Below, piece by piece: positions 37,601 through 47,627 of a stretch of DNA of 64,000 nucleotides. This DNA comes from Ceratodon purpureus (taxonomy: Eukaryota > Streptophyta > Bryopsida > Pseudoditrichales > Ditrichaceae), in contig CM026427.1 of assembly GCA_014871385.1 (NCBI GenBank), forward strand, positions 8,624,344-8,688,343, read 5' to 3'. The notes beneath the pieces were generated by a model. That model worked only from the letters and a program-made list of their open reading frames with translations, made no database searches and was not told where the DNA came from. Position 1 is the first letter of the stretch. The number at the start of each line of letters is the position of its first letter. The translations under genes were made by a program, and so were the position numbers.

Positions 37601-40032
37601 AGAAGCAGACCGCAACGTATAGCAAGCCAATGGCAGGTTTTGATTTCAATAACTTCAGTACTTTTGTCTTTTTAGTATTGTGGTTATTGTCCAGCCAAGG
37701 AAAGTCCACCAAGTGCTTCAGCACCTGCAGCAACAGATCATTACATAAACTGAGTACCCCAGACTTGATGAGTGATAATAAAAAAAAGGTGGACAACGAC
37801 AGGATGGAGGAAAGTATGTAGAGACCTGTAAAACTGTGGAATTCTTGCCAGCATGCTTCAGTACCGTCACAAATTCCATCACCTCCGACCATGACATTAC
37901 ACATGCCTCGCGGCGCTCATTTTCTAAATCGATCTTCAACTGCGTTTGCTTCTTGGCCCGCAAACGTTCCTCTGCAGCTGAGGGGTAGGGGCAGGTCGGC
38001 GGACCGGTTACAGTCCCCACTCTCTCAGTGCTGTATGCCATATTCTTCACGGCATCTTTCATCTTGTTGGCACTATCCAGCTGCTCAAAAAGCTCCTTGA
38101 TTTTGGCCATCTTTGCCTGCCTGTCCTGACCAGGACATACCTTGCTCGGCCTCTCTGTCTCATCCTCATCATCTGAATGGAAATAAATGTGGTTCCTCTT
38201 CCGCTTGAGGCCTTCGTTCTGTTGTTTTTGAGACGAGAGGAAGTCACTAACTCGTGCTACAACGCTAGTCGTCTTCAAAGTTGTGCGCGTTTTTGCAAGT
38301 GCCTCCCAGTTCTTTATAAACTGTTCTTCTGCTCTCTTCGCACGCAAAACGGCTCCTACGTGCAGCCTTCAAAAAACCATACCCAACACCACGGCGGGCC
38401 GCTTATCCCACGTTAACTCACTTCCAATCGTTAAAAAATCACCTTAACAAGTACCTAGCTCCTGTAACTTCTCGACCAATAATAAAATCAGCGATGCTCC
38501 TATTTGCTATTCAAAAAGCAATGAATCACGGATCACTATCTTACGTTGAGCTGCACTGAAATCACTATTTTAATTGACATGACCTCACATGATCTGAGCA
38601 CGCTTTCAACTATCATGGTTCCGTCGCTACTATAGCTGTAGAGGAAGACAATTTCTCAAACACAGCTCAATTTTTGTGAATCTGTATGACCGTATTACAC
38701 ATATCAACTGCTTTTTCATTTCTATCTTAATTAGCTTACCCAAGAGTTTGAATCCGAACGCCAAGGTGTAGCCTCGTGGGCGCTTTATGTATCCTTTGCA
38801 AATGTCCCATAAAATCGTCCAACTCAACGCGATTATAATTAGAGTCACCAATGTAGTCAGCAAGATTCTGCATAACCTCGTCCGTGGTAATTGGAAGAAC
38901 TTCATCTGGCGGAGTGAAATAGCGCACCACCAACGGGTGGAGGAGTAGAGGACCGATTCCAAGGTCCTCAAACTTCGACACCCCTTCTTCTTGCGTTAGT
39001 TCACAGCCCAGGTCATGGAGGGTTGTAATACGCTTCGCTGCAATGTGAGCATGAATATTGGCATTGACCTGGTGTGCAACAGCAGTCAGCATTAATGCAA
39101 AGTATTTGATTAACTGGTTGCCGCACACATGGTCTCCCAAAAGTCACCTTCGAAACATTAAATCCTTCTTTGAATACTCAAAACATGGCCAATTTTGCAT
39201 ACTAAAAACTCAGAAATGAACCATCCCATCAGAGAAATTGGTAAGTGAATTCGATCCAAAGACATCCCGAAGTTTCTTTAGATTAGAGGTCCCGATTCCT
39301 AAACCTTAAACCCTAGATACGAAAAACGTATCCAGTAACGTGTGCAGTTTAAACAGAATTATCGTCTACACGAACCAAAGCGAGTTAGGTCCTCAACTGC
39401 TAAGCTCTCAATTAAGCGAATAGACCCACCTTGCTTTCGACAAGCGCCAAATTACGCAGGCATGGAACATCTTGCATTCGAAATCCCAGCAATTCAAAAG
39501 ACGAAATCCCAAGCGCAGCCAAAGTGCGCTGCGAAAGCTTCGTAACAGAGATATGCTTCTCCTCGCCCACTAACTCCTCATAAGCCTGCCTGGCAGCTTT
39601 CTCCGCCCTCTGCACCACCTCATCCCTATTCCTACCCACATCCAACCCGCGACTCGACACGGCCTCTCTCTCGGCCCCAGGTCCTGTAACCATCTCCGGA
39701 TTCGCACGCATCATCTGCTGCACTGGCTGCTGCACCGACTGCTGCGCCGGCTGCTGCATCTGCATCATGTGAAAGTTACCCTGCTGCTGGAGTGGCACGC
39801 CCCAAGCAGGCCCCTGGACGCCAGGAGGAGGACCTCCCCACGAAGGAGCTCCCCATGGCCCGCCGTTCGCCACCCCTATCCCCATCCCCATCCCACCCGG
39901 CGCTGGCATGCGGAACATCGGTCCTCCCGGGACCGCTGCAACGCCAGGCGGTGGCACCTCACCGACCCCATCAAACCCCCACCCCGGCTGCGTAAACACT
40001 GGCCGCCCATCCCAGTGATGGTTTCCATTCAT
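28671..40032 (-). CDS. NOV: NO VEIN-like giant protein with HATPase fold and DUF3883 domain
   Basis: Fifteen exons (minus): 40032-39430, 39068-38740, 38366-37826, 37724-37662, 37176-36999, 36753-35276, 35067-34855, 34585-33998, 33813-32074, 31880-31768, 31552-31138, 30994-30656, 30474-30214, 29979-29305, 29150-28671. All joins keep frame with GT-AG borders, giving 2671 aa, close to Arabidopsis NO VEIN (about 2.7 kaa). The N-terminus is Gly, Pro and Gln-rich. A histidine-kinase/Hsp90-type ATPase fold spans exon 6 end to exon 8, with the N box ELVQNADDN near residue 1065 and the G box GIGFKS at 1127-1132. The last exon holds DUF3883, a nuclease-like fold (GRTGEEVAYQYL, then FVEVKTT). In Arabidopsis the protein is nuclear and needed for PIN expression and vein patterning; the biochemical activity is unknown. 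Least certain are the 63-bp exon 4 and the exon 6 acceptor (36744 is possible). Confidence 0.92.
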
Positions 40033-40382
40033 TGAACCCCTCGCAAACCCTCCCTTCCTCTCACCCCAGCACCCCTCTTCCTCAAAATAAAACCTAACCT
40101 GCTCCACCAATAATCAATCCCCCAATCAAGAGCTCAAATTTGCGGTGATAGCAGCCCAAAACCCATGGAACCCAAAAACTGAGCTCTCCTTGAAATCCTC
40201 TGATCTCTGACTCTGCAGAGGAGCTGCAATTCCGAACTGATGGGTCAAAGGACATGAGCTTGAGATACTTCGTACCGAGGCTACGGGAAATCGAAGATGG
40301 AGATGGTTCCCAATTGAGGATTGTGCTGGGTTGCAGAGGCTCGAGGAGACATCGCTGAGAAGAGTCACAGCTTGAACTTCAG

Positions 40383-40400
40383 CCCTAAACCCTAAACCCT
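40383..40400 (-). promoter_or_regulatory. Telo-box-like repeats upstream of the NO VEIN-like gene
   Basis: On the minus strand this reads as tandem AGGGTTT units, two and a half copies, about 350 bp before the start codon. Telo boxes near transcription starts are common in plant genes active in dividing cells. Its role here is inferred. Confidence 0.45.
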
Positions 40401-41400
40401 GGAGGAGGCCGCAGACTTTTACTTTCCAGACTCCGGAGGGAGATTCTGTGGATGAAAAAAGTTCTTCGTAGAACCTTCTGAGGTATCCACCGACGGAATT
40501 TCAAGATTAGGAGTTTATTTTACTTTAAATCAGTATGATCATTATAGGGTTTTAAGTTCATTGAGTTTTATTGGATTATTGAGTGGCGTTGGAATGGTTG
40601 TGATGGTGAATATAAGATAGATTTGATTGAAATATTTTAATGTGTAGGTAAATTCTACATGATTGTTTGTAGTTCAGGGGAGAAACCACTTTTTCCTCGA
40701 GAAATATGAGCGCTCTCCATGCTGCCAAGACAAGATGCCGCAACTACCCCATGCAGCAGAAAAAGGTATACAACCAGACAAGAGAAGCAAGAAACCAATT
40801 ACAACAGGAGCACTATATTTTATGAATATGCTAATTAGATAGGTACTGACATGCAAAGACAACATCCGAGATTCAGGCAAGCAGCCACTGTAAACACAGT
40901 CGCCACGCTGCCGAGATGAACACCTTTCCTAAACACATATCCCAAATTTAGTTGGCCCCTCGTTCATATACTTTCAAACCCTGCCAGCCAAATGCATACT
41001 GCAATTCACATGTATACATCTCCATGTTTCAAACTCACGTCGACTGAATACACCAAAAAAGATAGCGTCCATCGTTCACACGCAACATACAAACTCAACT
41101 TCCAGAACTCCAGTGTAAAAAGTTTCCCTTTACTCCAGTATTATAAATAAATAACATACTAACATCGGCTTCCCATGTAGATTCTTAGTTACAAATGCAA
41201 TGACCCCCCACGCCCCATATTTCTGGTGCTAGAAAATCCGCTATACGAAGTCGTTTAGATGTCAATCCATGCTCTCGTGTTCCCAATAGACTCCTATGAG
41301 CTAGCATCATCAGCCACATAGTTTGCCCTCGCCTGGGTTTGTATATTCCTCTTCGTCGCCAACACCAAGGATTAAAATACAGCTAATAAATTTCTACAAG
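40401..41400. other. Region between NFU copy B and the NO VEIN-like gene
   Basis: Both neighbours are transcribed leftwards, so this holds the NFU copy B 3' flank and the NO VEIN-like promoter. No coding frame was found. Confidence 0.5.
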
Positions 41401-41532
41401 CTAATACACAATTAAATTCAGTTAGGGAAAAATGGTTCAAGCCTTTCGCTCTAGATTTGAGGCACTCCGAAAAGATCCTGGACGGTTCACAGTTACCCTA
41501 AGCCCTGAATACTCCCTTCCATGTCCCAAAAC

Positions 41533-42273
41533 TTACAGCAATTGAACTGCAGCAATCATCGGAATCTTCTCTCGCAGCTTCTGCGTCACCGCCACCCGCA
41601 CTGTCATCACCGAAGCCGCTGGCCCCCCGAGCCTCACCTTCACCACGGGCCCGTCAATCTTCACCAACTCCAGCTCTCCGCCCCCGGTGCCCACCAGATA
41701 TGGCCTGATCTCCGACAACACAGCATCCACGTTCTCCTCCGTCAGCGCCAACCCTGTCTCCTCGTCCATGATCTGCTCCACCGCCTGAATCTCCGGTATC
41801 CTCTCAATCAAACGCCGCTCGATCCCCATCCTCATCGTCATCGTCGAGCTAGGGCACGAGCCACATGCACCTTGCAGCTTCAACTTCACTACCAAACCAT
41901 CAATCTCATGCAGCGCCACGTTCCCACCATCCGAGATCAAATAAGGCCGCACCTCATCCAAAACCAGCTCCACATTCTCCTCCGTCAATTCCAGCCCCTC
42001 CGTCAACACATCCTCCGTCGCCACCGCTTCCACTCTCCCCCGAAACCCCGCCTGCCGCGACCCGCCACTGCTCCGCAATCCGAAAGCCGCCGCGACACTC
42101 CCCCTGCGTAATCCAAACCTATCCCCCCTCAAATTCACACCCTCCGAACCCCGACCGCCGCCCCTCCGCGTCAGCACGGGCACATCCTGATACGAACAGC
42201 TCGCCTCCCCGTGCCCTGCCCTAGCCCCTAGCACCGCCACGGCGTGCGCCTGCATGAGAAGCGCGGACGCCAT
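41533..42273 (-). CDS. NFU: NFU-type iron-sulfur cluster scaffold, plastid type (copy B)
   Basis: Intronless, 246 aa, start ATG at 42273 at the same place as in copy A. Relative to copy A it has five extra residues in the transit-peptide region (GHGEA type insertion near residue 20) and a handful of substitutions there. From about residue 80 to the end the proteins are identical. The cluster-binding motif is C137-G-S-C140, followed by a second NifU domain without cysteines. Over the last ~510 coding bases I count one nucleotide difference from copy A, a silent one, while the 3' UTR differs at about 12% of positions. This copy is in inverted orientation to copy A and sits upstream of the NO VEIN-like gene. 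Function as for copy A: delivery of iron-sulfur clusters in plastids, by family. Confidence 0.92.
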   Translation of the reverse strand: MASALLMQAHAVAVLGARAGHGEASCSYQDVPVLTRRGGGRGSEGVNLRGDRFGLRRGSVAAAFGLRSSGGSRQAGFRGRVEAVATEDVLTEGLELTEENVELVLDEVRPYLISDGGNVALHEIDGLVVKLKLQGACGSCPSSTMTMRMGIERRLIERIPEIQAVEQIMDEETGLALTEENVDAVLSEIRPYLVGTGGGELELVKIDGPVVKVRLGGPAASVMTVRVAVTQKLREKIPMIAAVQLL

Positions 42274-42349
42274 TCCCCCAAACCCCAGCCCAGAAACCCT
42301 AGCCCACGCAACCAGCAAACTACTCCCAGCAGCAGCGCAACCCACCCCC

Positions 42350-43815
42350 GCAATTGAAGCCTGCGTCCCCTTCGTTGGCGAATTGAGAGTCCAAACTCAC
42401 TATGCGTAAGTCCCTAGACAGAGGAGTGGCGTCTCGGTTCGTAATTGGGAAGTGCCAGTGGTGAGAGCGTGGTGGTAAATTGGTTGGTTCCTTGGAGTAA
42501 GTAGTAATATGGCGAGAGTGTGGGGCTTTGGGGAGGTTTATAGGTGATGGCGAGGATCGGGTGTGTGGGGAGGGAAGGAGGGGTCGGTTTGGGCGTGGCG
42601 AATGGCGCAGGGGAGATTGGGAGAGGGGGATTGGCCAGCTGGATGCGGGAGGTGCGTACATGGCAGGAAAAGGCGGGTTGGTTCGGGAGGTTCTTCGCGG
42701 CTCTCCTCCACGTAGGACTCGAGAGTTCTTTTCTGTGATTTCTACTTGCAGGGATCGAGCTTTGGGTGGTGCTCATTGCTGAAGAGGGAACCTTCGTGTG
42801 GAGGGAAGGTATGGGTACCAGAATGTGCAGTTTTTGCATATCAGAGGCTTTTGATGGTGTATGCATAAGAATGGAAAATGATTTTGGTTTTTTTTAAAGG
42901 AGTGGGGGGATAGGTGTTTGTTTGTTCATTATCTTGTATTGAATATATCTCGGGAGATATCTTTCATGAAATGTGCTTGATGAAACGAATAGAATATGAC
43001 ATTAAATTCATTTGAGAGTAATGGTCATTACATTTGTTAAATCTTATAGATGAGCTATGAATGGAGATATTATAGTATTATAAAGGGGTTAAATTATCCC
43101 AAAAATTATTCATAATTTCAAAAATTATTTGTGTTTTTTTCAACCTTAATTTTATTTCTAAAAATAGCAATTAGAAACAATTGATTACAATGGTCATTTT
43201 ATTTGAGCATGAATAGTTTGTGTAAGAGCTTAGTAATCTTTTCATCTCAAAGTGAATTATAATTGTTATTGTATAAATGTGTATTTGCTTTGAACATTTT
43301 ACCAATCACATATTAAAAGAAATTTTCCTAGAATTTTAAAAACATGACTAATTTGCAAATTCAACAATTCTTTTAGCTTAATATTAAAATATATATATAT
43401 ATATATATATATTTAATTTTTTCTTTGTTCAATTTCAGATTTATGATACATTATCAAGCTAGATTTATGATGACTTAAGATAAAACCAATATATTATGGT
43501 TGGTTTATTAATTTTGATGGTTTTGTTACATGTGAGTTGCCTACAAGATATATAATTCTTGCATAATTCCATTAAGAATGGCAACAAAGTTTTATCAACA
43601 ATGGTGAGAACATAACAAGTAGCGTATTAAAAATAAAGATGTCAAAATCTGATTGTCCAAATCTCCATCATAATAAGTATATATAATTTGTAATCATATG
43701 AAATGAAACACAAAATTATAAACATACATATTAATAATATTTTTGTATCAATCACAAATAATAAATTAATCATTTGATTTTGAGAATTTATCAAATAAAT
43801 GAATTAGGGATTTCA
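42350..43815. other. NFU copy B promoter side, then AT-rich DNA
   Basis: Similarity with the 5' flank of copy A continues to about 42470. Beyond it, 42.5-42.9 kb is G-rich with frames on both strands that look like UTR or promoter shadows. From 42.9 kb the DNA is AT-rich and empty apart from an AT repeat. Confidence 0.45.
43389..43412. repeat. (AT)n microsatellite, short
   Basis: About twelve AT units without interruption. Confidence 0.9.
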
Positions 43816-44253
43816 TTAAATTATATCAAATGAAACAATGTCAACACTCTTAATGAGATTACTACACGGATCATCACCAAGAATGTTTTCAATCAATTCA
43901 GAGGGTGATACCTTCTGAGCTTCAATGGTCATCGTAATTTCAAGTGCTCTAGCCCCAGAATCAGCTACTACAGACTGAGAACCACCCCAAAACAACCCAT
44001 CCATGTGTATTCCTCGTACATGATTTTCCACTTCTTTCAGATGGTTTTGGTCATCCCATGGTGTAATGTGCAACTTTACTAATGATTTCTTTGTAGAATG
44101 ATCTTTAACCGATAGGTTTTTCAAAGCATTACATGATGATAGGGTTAAATTCTCATCAACAATATCTTTATTCAATAGATCAAATTCATTGTTGCATTCT
44201 TGATTTGAAGAAGATGATTGAGGCACAGCAGATGCAACACAAATATTTTCCAT
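43816..44253 (-). CDS. eEF1B-beta-like guanine-nucleotide exchange domain ORF, probably degenerate
   Basis: A 145-aa intronless frame from the ATG at 44253. Residues from about 57 to the end match the C-terminal exchange domain of plant elongation factor 1B beta/delta: KSLVKLHITPWDD, then VRGIHMDGLFWGGS, then LEITMTIEAQ, and the end SVDIVSFDII. That domain normally recharges eEF1A with GTP. The N-terminal GST-like half of the family is absent; residues 1-56 are Ser, Asn and Asp-rich and unrelated. The last two family residues are normally Lys then a hydrophobic residue; here Ile-Ile replaces them, so the lysine that is critical in yeast eEF1B-alpha (K205) is missing. Base composition is as AT-rich as the surroundings. 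It could be an old retrocopy or a diverged paralogue; the intact frame argues for constraint or youth. Confidence 0.75.
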   Translation of the reverse strand: MENICVASAVPQSSSSNQECNNEFDLLNKDIVDENLTLSSCNALKNLSVKDHSTKKSLVKLHITPWDDQNHLKEVENHVRGIHMDGLFWGGSQSVVADSGARALEITMTIEAQKVSPSELIENILGDDPCSNLIKSVDIVSFDII

Positions 44254-46162
44254 TCTTTCTTGTATAAAAAGAATCAATGTCTTTGGAAATGATACTTCAA
44301 AATTATTGCATGAAAATTGAGAACCTAAATATCACTTCCTTGAATATATCACTTAATAAAATTCATATTATTTTCATTAGCAGCTTCTTTGAGAGCACCA
44401 CAAATTACAACATCCTCTATACAAAATCTTTATATGAAGTTTTATTGAATAAGATGTTCACATTTTTGCATGTCTTCTTAAGTAATTAAAACGGAAATTT
44501 TGGATTTCATAGTAACAAGTCCACGTGCCATTGACTTATAAGATTAATCAAATTTGAATTACTTTCAATAATTTTAAATTTTCTATAACCATTTAAAACA
44601 TCATCAAATTTAAACATTGCCTTTTACTTCATTATTTTTCTCAAAACCTAAGATTTATTGATATGCAATGTTCAAAATTTATTAGATTTAATAGTAATAT
44701 GAGTATATACATCTACTCAACTCTATAAATACTCACTAAAAAGACACACCCAAATTCACATTCAATTAAACAAACATAAAAAACCATCTAAATAGAATTG
44801 AGAAGATTTTTTTTTAAATGATATTTTACATTGTTAAGTTAAAAAATGTAGTAACTTGTACTATGTTTATTCATCTAATTATTATTCCTTACATTAATAA
44901 ATTGATCCACAATCAAAGCAAAATGTAGGTTGAGGATTGACATATACGTGTACCAAAATTGCTACTTGTGACTTTCTGCTAAAATCCATACCACCCAAAT
45001 GACTAAAAATGGCAACAACTTGATGTCTAAAATCTGGGCTAATTCAAGTCATTTTTGAAAAGTGGTGCCTCTATGAGCTTTATTGACCTTCAACATCTTG
45101 TATGAACAACAATAAAAAATCAAATTTTATTTCATTGGACACCATTGTTTGATAACAACATATATAAGTGGTTTGAACATGCTTGAATCCTTAATTGAGG
45201 CGTTTAAGATGTAACAAGTTTTGGTGTTGGAACAATATCTAAATTTAATGTATGAATGCATAGCACAATTTTGGTTGTTGAATTTAAAACTCAATTAGAG
45301 TTAGAAGATGATTGAATCTTAATCCTAAATCATTCATTTCTTTACCAAAACAATCTCCATAAAACTATGATACCAAATGCCCAATCAATTCATGTCAAGA
45401 GCTTCAAATCTTCACAATATGTGAATATTTATAAGGCTTATAGAAATTTACCCATGATATATCATAAAATGTGTAAATCATATAAAGTTGTGAGAATATC
45501 ATACCACTACTTAAAAATTTGGTGGTATTTAAAACAAATATGTGAGTAGTGTAACCAATCACCATTTGGAGGCGTAATCTCATTAATCTCACATAAAATT
45601 TGAATTTTAGCACAAAGAAGCTTTTATTTATTTTTTAAATATTGAAAATGATAAAAAAAACATTTCCGAAGTCATTTTATTGGTTTTGAAAAAGATAAAT
45701 ATAACTTTCAAAAGTAACAAACAACTAAGTCACGAGACGCTTTGACCTTAGGCTATTATTTAGAATAAAAGTTAAAAAGTATTAGCTCATGAATGAAATT
45801 CTCATAGACAAATGGATGAAATAATTTTACAACAATATTATTTAGATCCAGAAATTAGGTGTCCGTGCAATGCCTCTTCCGTAATCAATTGCCACTAGAA
45901 ATGGCTGAGAAGTCAGATTCTAACCTGCATGTGCGGGACTCGGGTGCCTTGACAGCAGCTCCTATCCAATATCCGCTTAATATCCAGGCGATACTGCGCC
46001 GATACCGTCCTAATGCTATGGTAGTAGGACACTGAGACTGGGATGCGGCGACTCCTTTGCAAGCTCGTCAGAGTCGTCTGGGATCCTTCAAGTTGTTGAT
46101 GTTGTGACGTGCCTGGTGATGGCGAACTGCAAGTGATCGATCGCAGCTCCAGCAGCGTCGCC
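44254..46162. other. AT-rich intergenic DNA, promoter of the next gene at its right end
   Basis: No gene seen. From about 45.9 kb the composition becomes GC-rich as the organellar membrane protein gene is approached. Confidence 0.45.
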
Positions 46163-47627
46163 ATGGCCATGGCAGCCCGATGCTTCCCCCGCCTGCTCGC
46201 CACCGCCGCTGCCTCGTCCCGTCTCCGCGCATTGCCTGCCTTCTCCGCCCTCGCTCCTGCTCCCCATGCGCCTCTCTCCACCACAGCTGCTACGGGATCA
46301 ACTTCGTTTCTGGAAGCTGGTTTGTTTCCACTCATATTTTCTCTCATTTTTGGGCCTTGATTTGGTGAGGTTTGGATGGGCATCAGCGGATGATCAGGAG
46401 AACTAAGTGAGGAGACTACGTACCGGAGGGTCATGTTTCGTTGCAGAGCTGCTAACCTAGGTGTTCGGGGTTATCAATTATTTGATGCATCGTTTGATCG
46501 TTCATTGAATGGGACATGTCTAGAAGTAGTGAGGTTTTTGCGATGTGACTTTGGAAATCGTGAGCTAGTTTTCGAGGTTTTTTTTGAGGATTACGGTTAT
46601 GAATTCCTGTAGGAATTTTATATGAATTATTGATGTGGTGGGTAGTACTTTGTTGCAACAGTGCGAGCATTGAGGGTTTCACTGCAGCTGATTCTATGAT
46701 GTGTTTATCAGGCGTGGCATGATCGTACGTGATGTAGTCGTTTTAATCATTTTTATGTGAATGAGAAAGAGCCTTTAGTTGCCCTTTAGAAATGGTTGCA
46801 TCTAGATTAGAATTCGGACTGATGAATTCGGCCCTTGATGTGCAGAACCTTGTGGTGATACTTCCTTTGCTCGGCTCCAGTTGGACAAAAATTCTACATG
46901 CCTGAGAGTCAGTTCCTTTCCAGTAATTGATGGTGGTGTTAGACGCTTCGCCTCATTTTCCAATGTTTATCAATTAAGCAGCACTCTAGGGAGCAACGAG
47001 CCCCTCTATTGCAACGCAAAGGGGCTCGGATTGCAGATTCTGGCTGGTCAAGAAATTCACGACAACCGCATTAGATGCTTCTCAACCAAAGTATCCCCAC
47101 CTCCAAGTGACGATACCGTGGCAATCGAGGCTAAAGATGAATCTGAGACAAAACCTAAAACCTTGGATGATTTTCAGCATGAGGAAATTACAGGTCCCAC
47201 AGTGGAACGGGACTTATCCCCTGTTGCCGATGAGCTGCGAGAAGCACTTGTCGTTCTCCAGAAACGGATTGTGAGCTTCCAGAAGAGTCTCTTCGTGCTT
47301 GGGTGTGCGCAAGTTGTGGGCGCTGTGTGGTGTCACGTCTCATGGCAATCTCTGGATCCAACTTGGCAGCTCCTGCCCTCTATCTTGCTATCGTTCACCT
47401 TGGCATTTGTTCTAAGGCACGCTCTCCAGCCTATTACCTTCTTCGGAAAGCTTGAGGAGAGAAGCAGGCTGCGCATTATCACTCTCTCGCTCATGATCTC
47501 CAAGGGCTTTGCTTCGTTTTTTAACAGAGCTCGAATCTTGGTGGCAGCTTCGGTTGTAGGCTTACTATGTATTCTTCTATACAATCCGCTCACTTACATA
47601 TTAGGTCTCTTTGGAATACTCAAGTGA
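46163..47627 (+). CDS. Predicted organellar membrane protein, family not recognised
   Basis: Two exons, 46163-46319 and 46846-47627, joined at phase 1 to 312 aa. The start at 46163 (or 46169, two codons later) opens an Arg- and Ala-rich, acid-free N-terminus (MAMAARCFPRLLATAAASSR), typical of a mitochondrial presequence. The middle (about residues 125-165) is acidic, and a short helical stretch with KRIVSFQKS follows. The C-terminal third has three or four hydrophobic segments: SLFVLGCAQVVGAVW, LLPSILLSFTLAFVL, and a long one from ILVAASVVGLLCILL to LGLFGIL. This suggests an inner-membrane protein with a soluble N-terminal part. I do not recognise the family; plant genomes contain many such uncharacterised proteins. 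The donor 'gtttgt' is weak but the acceptor and phase are good. Confidence 0.75.

Noticed and set aside
40383..40400. Telomeric or interstitial telomere array
   Set aside because: Only two to three repeat units occur, in a promoter position, so a telo-box is more likely.
43083..43096. 'aaaggggttaaatt' as a TTAA element end
   Set aside because: No partner terminus with inverted sequence occurs upstream in AT-rich DNA.
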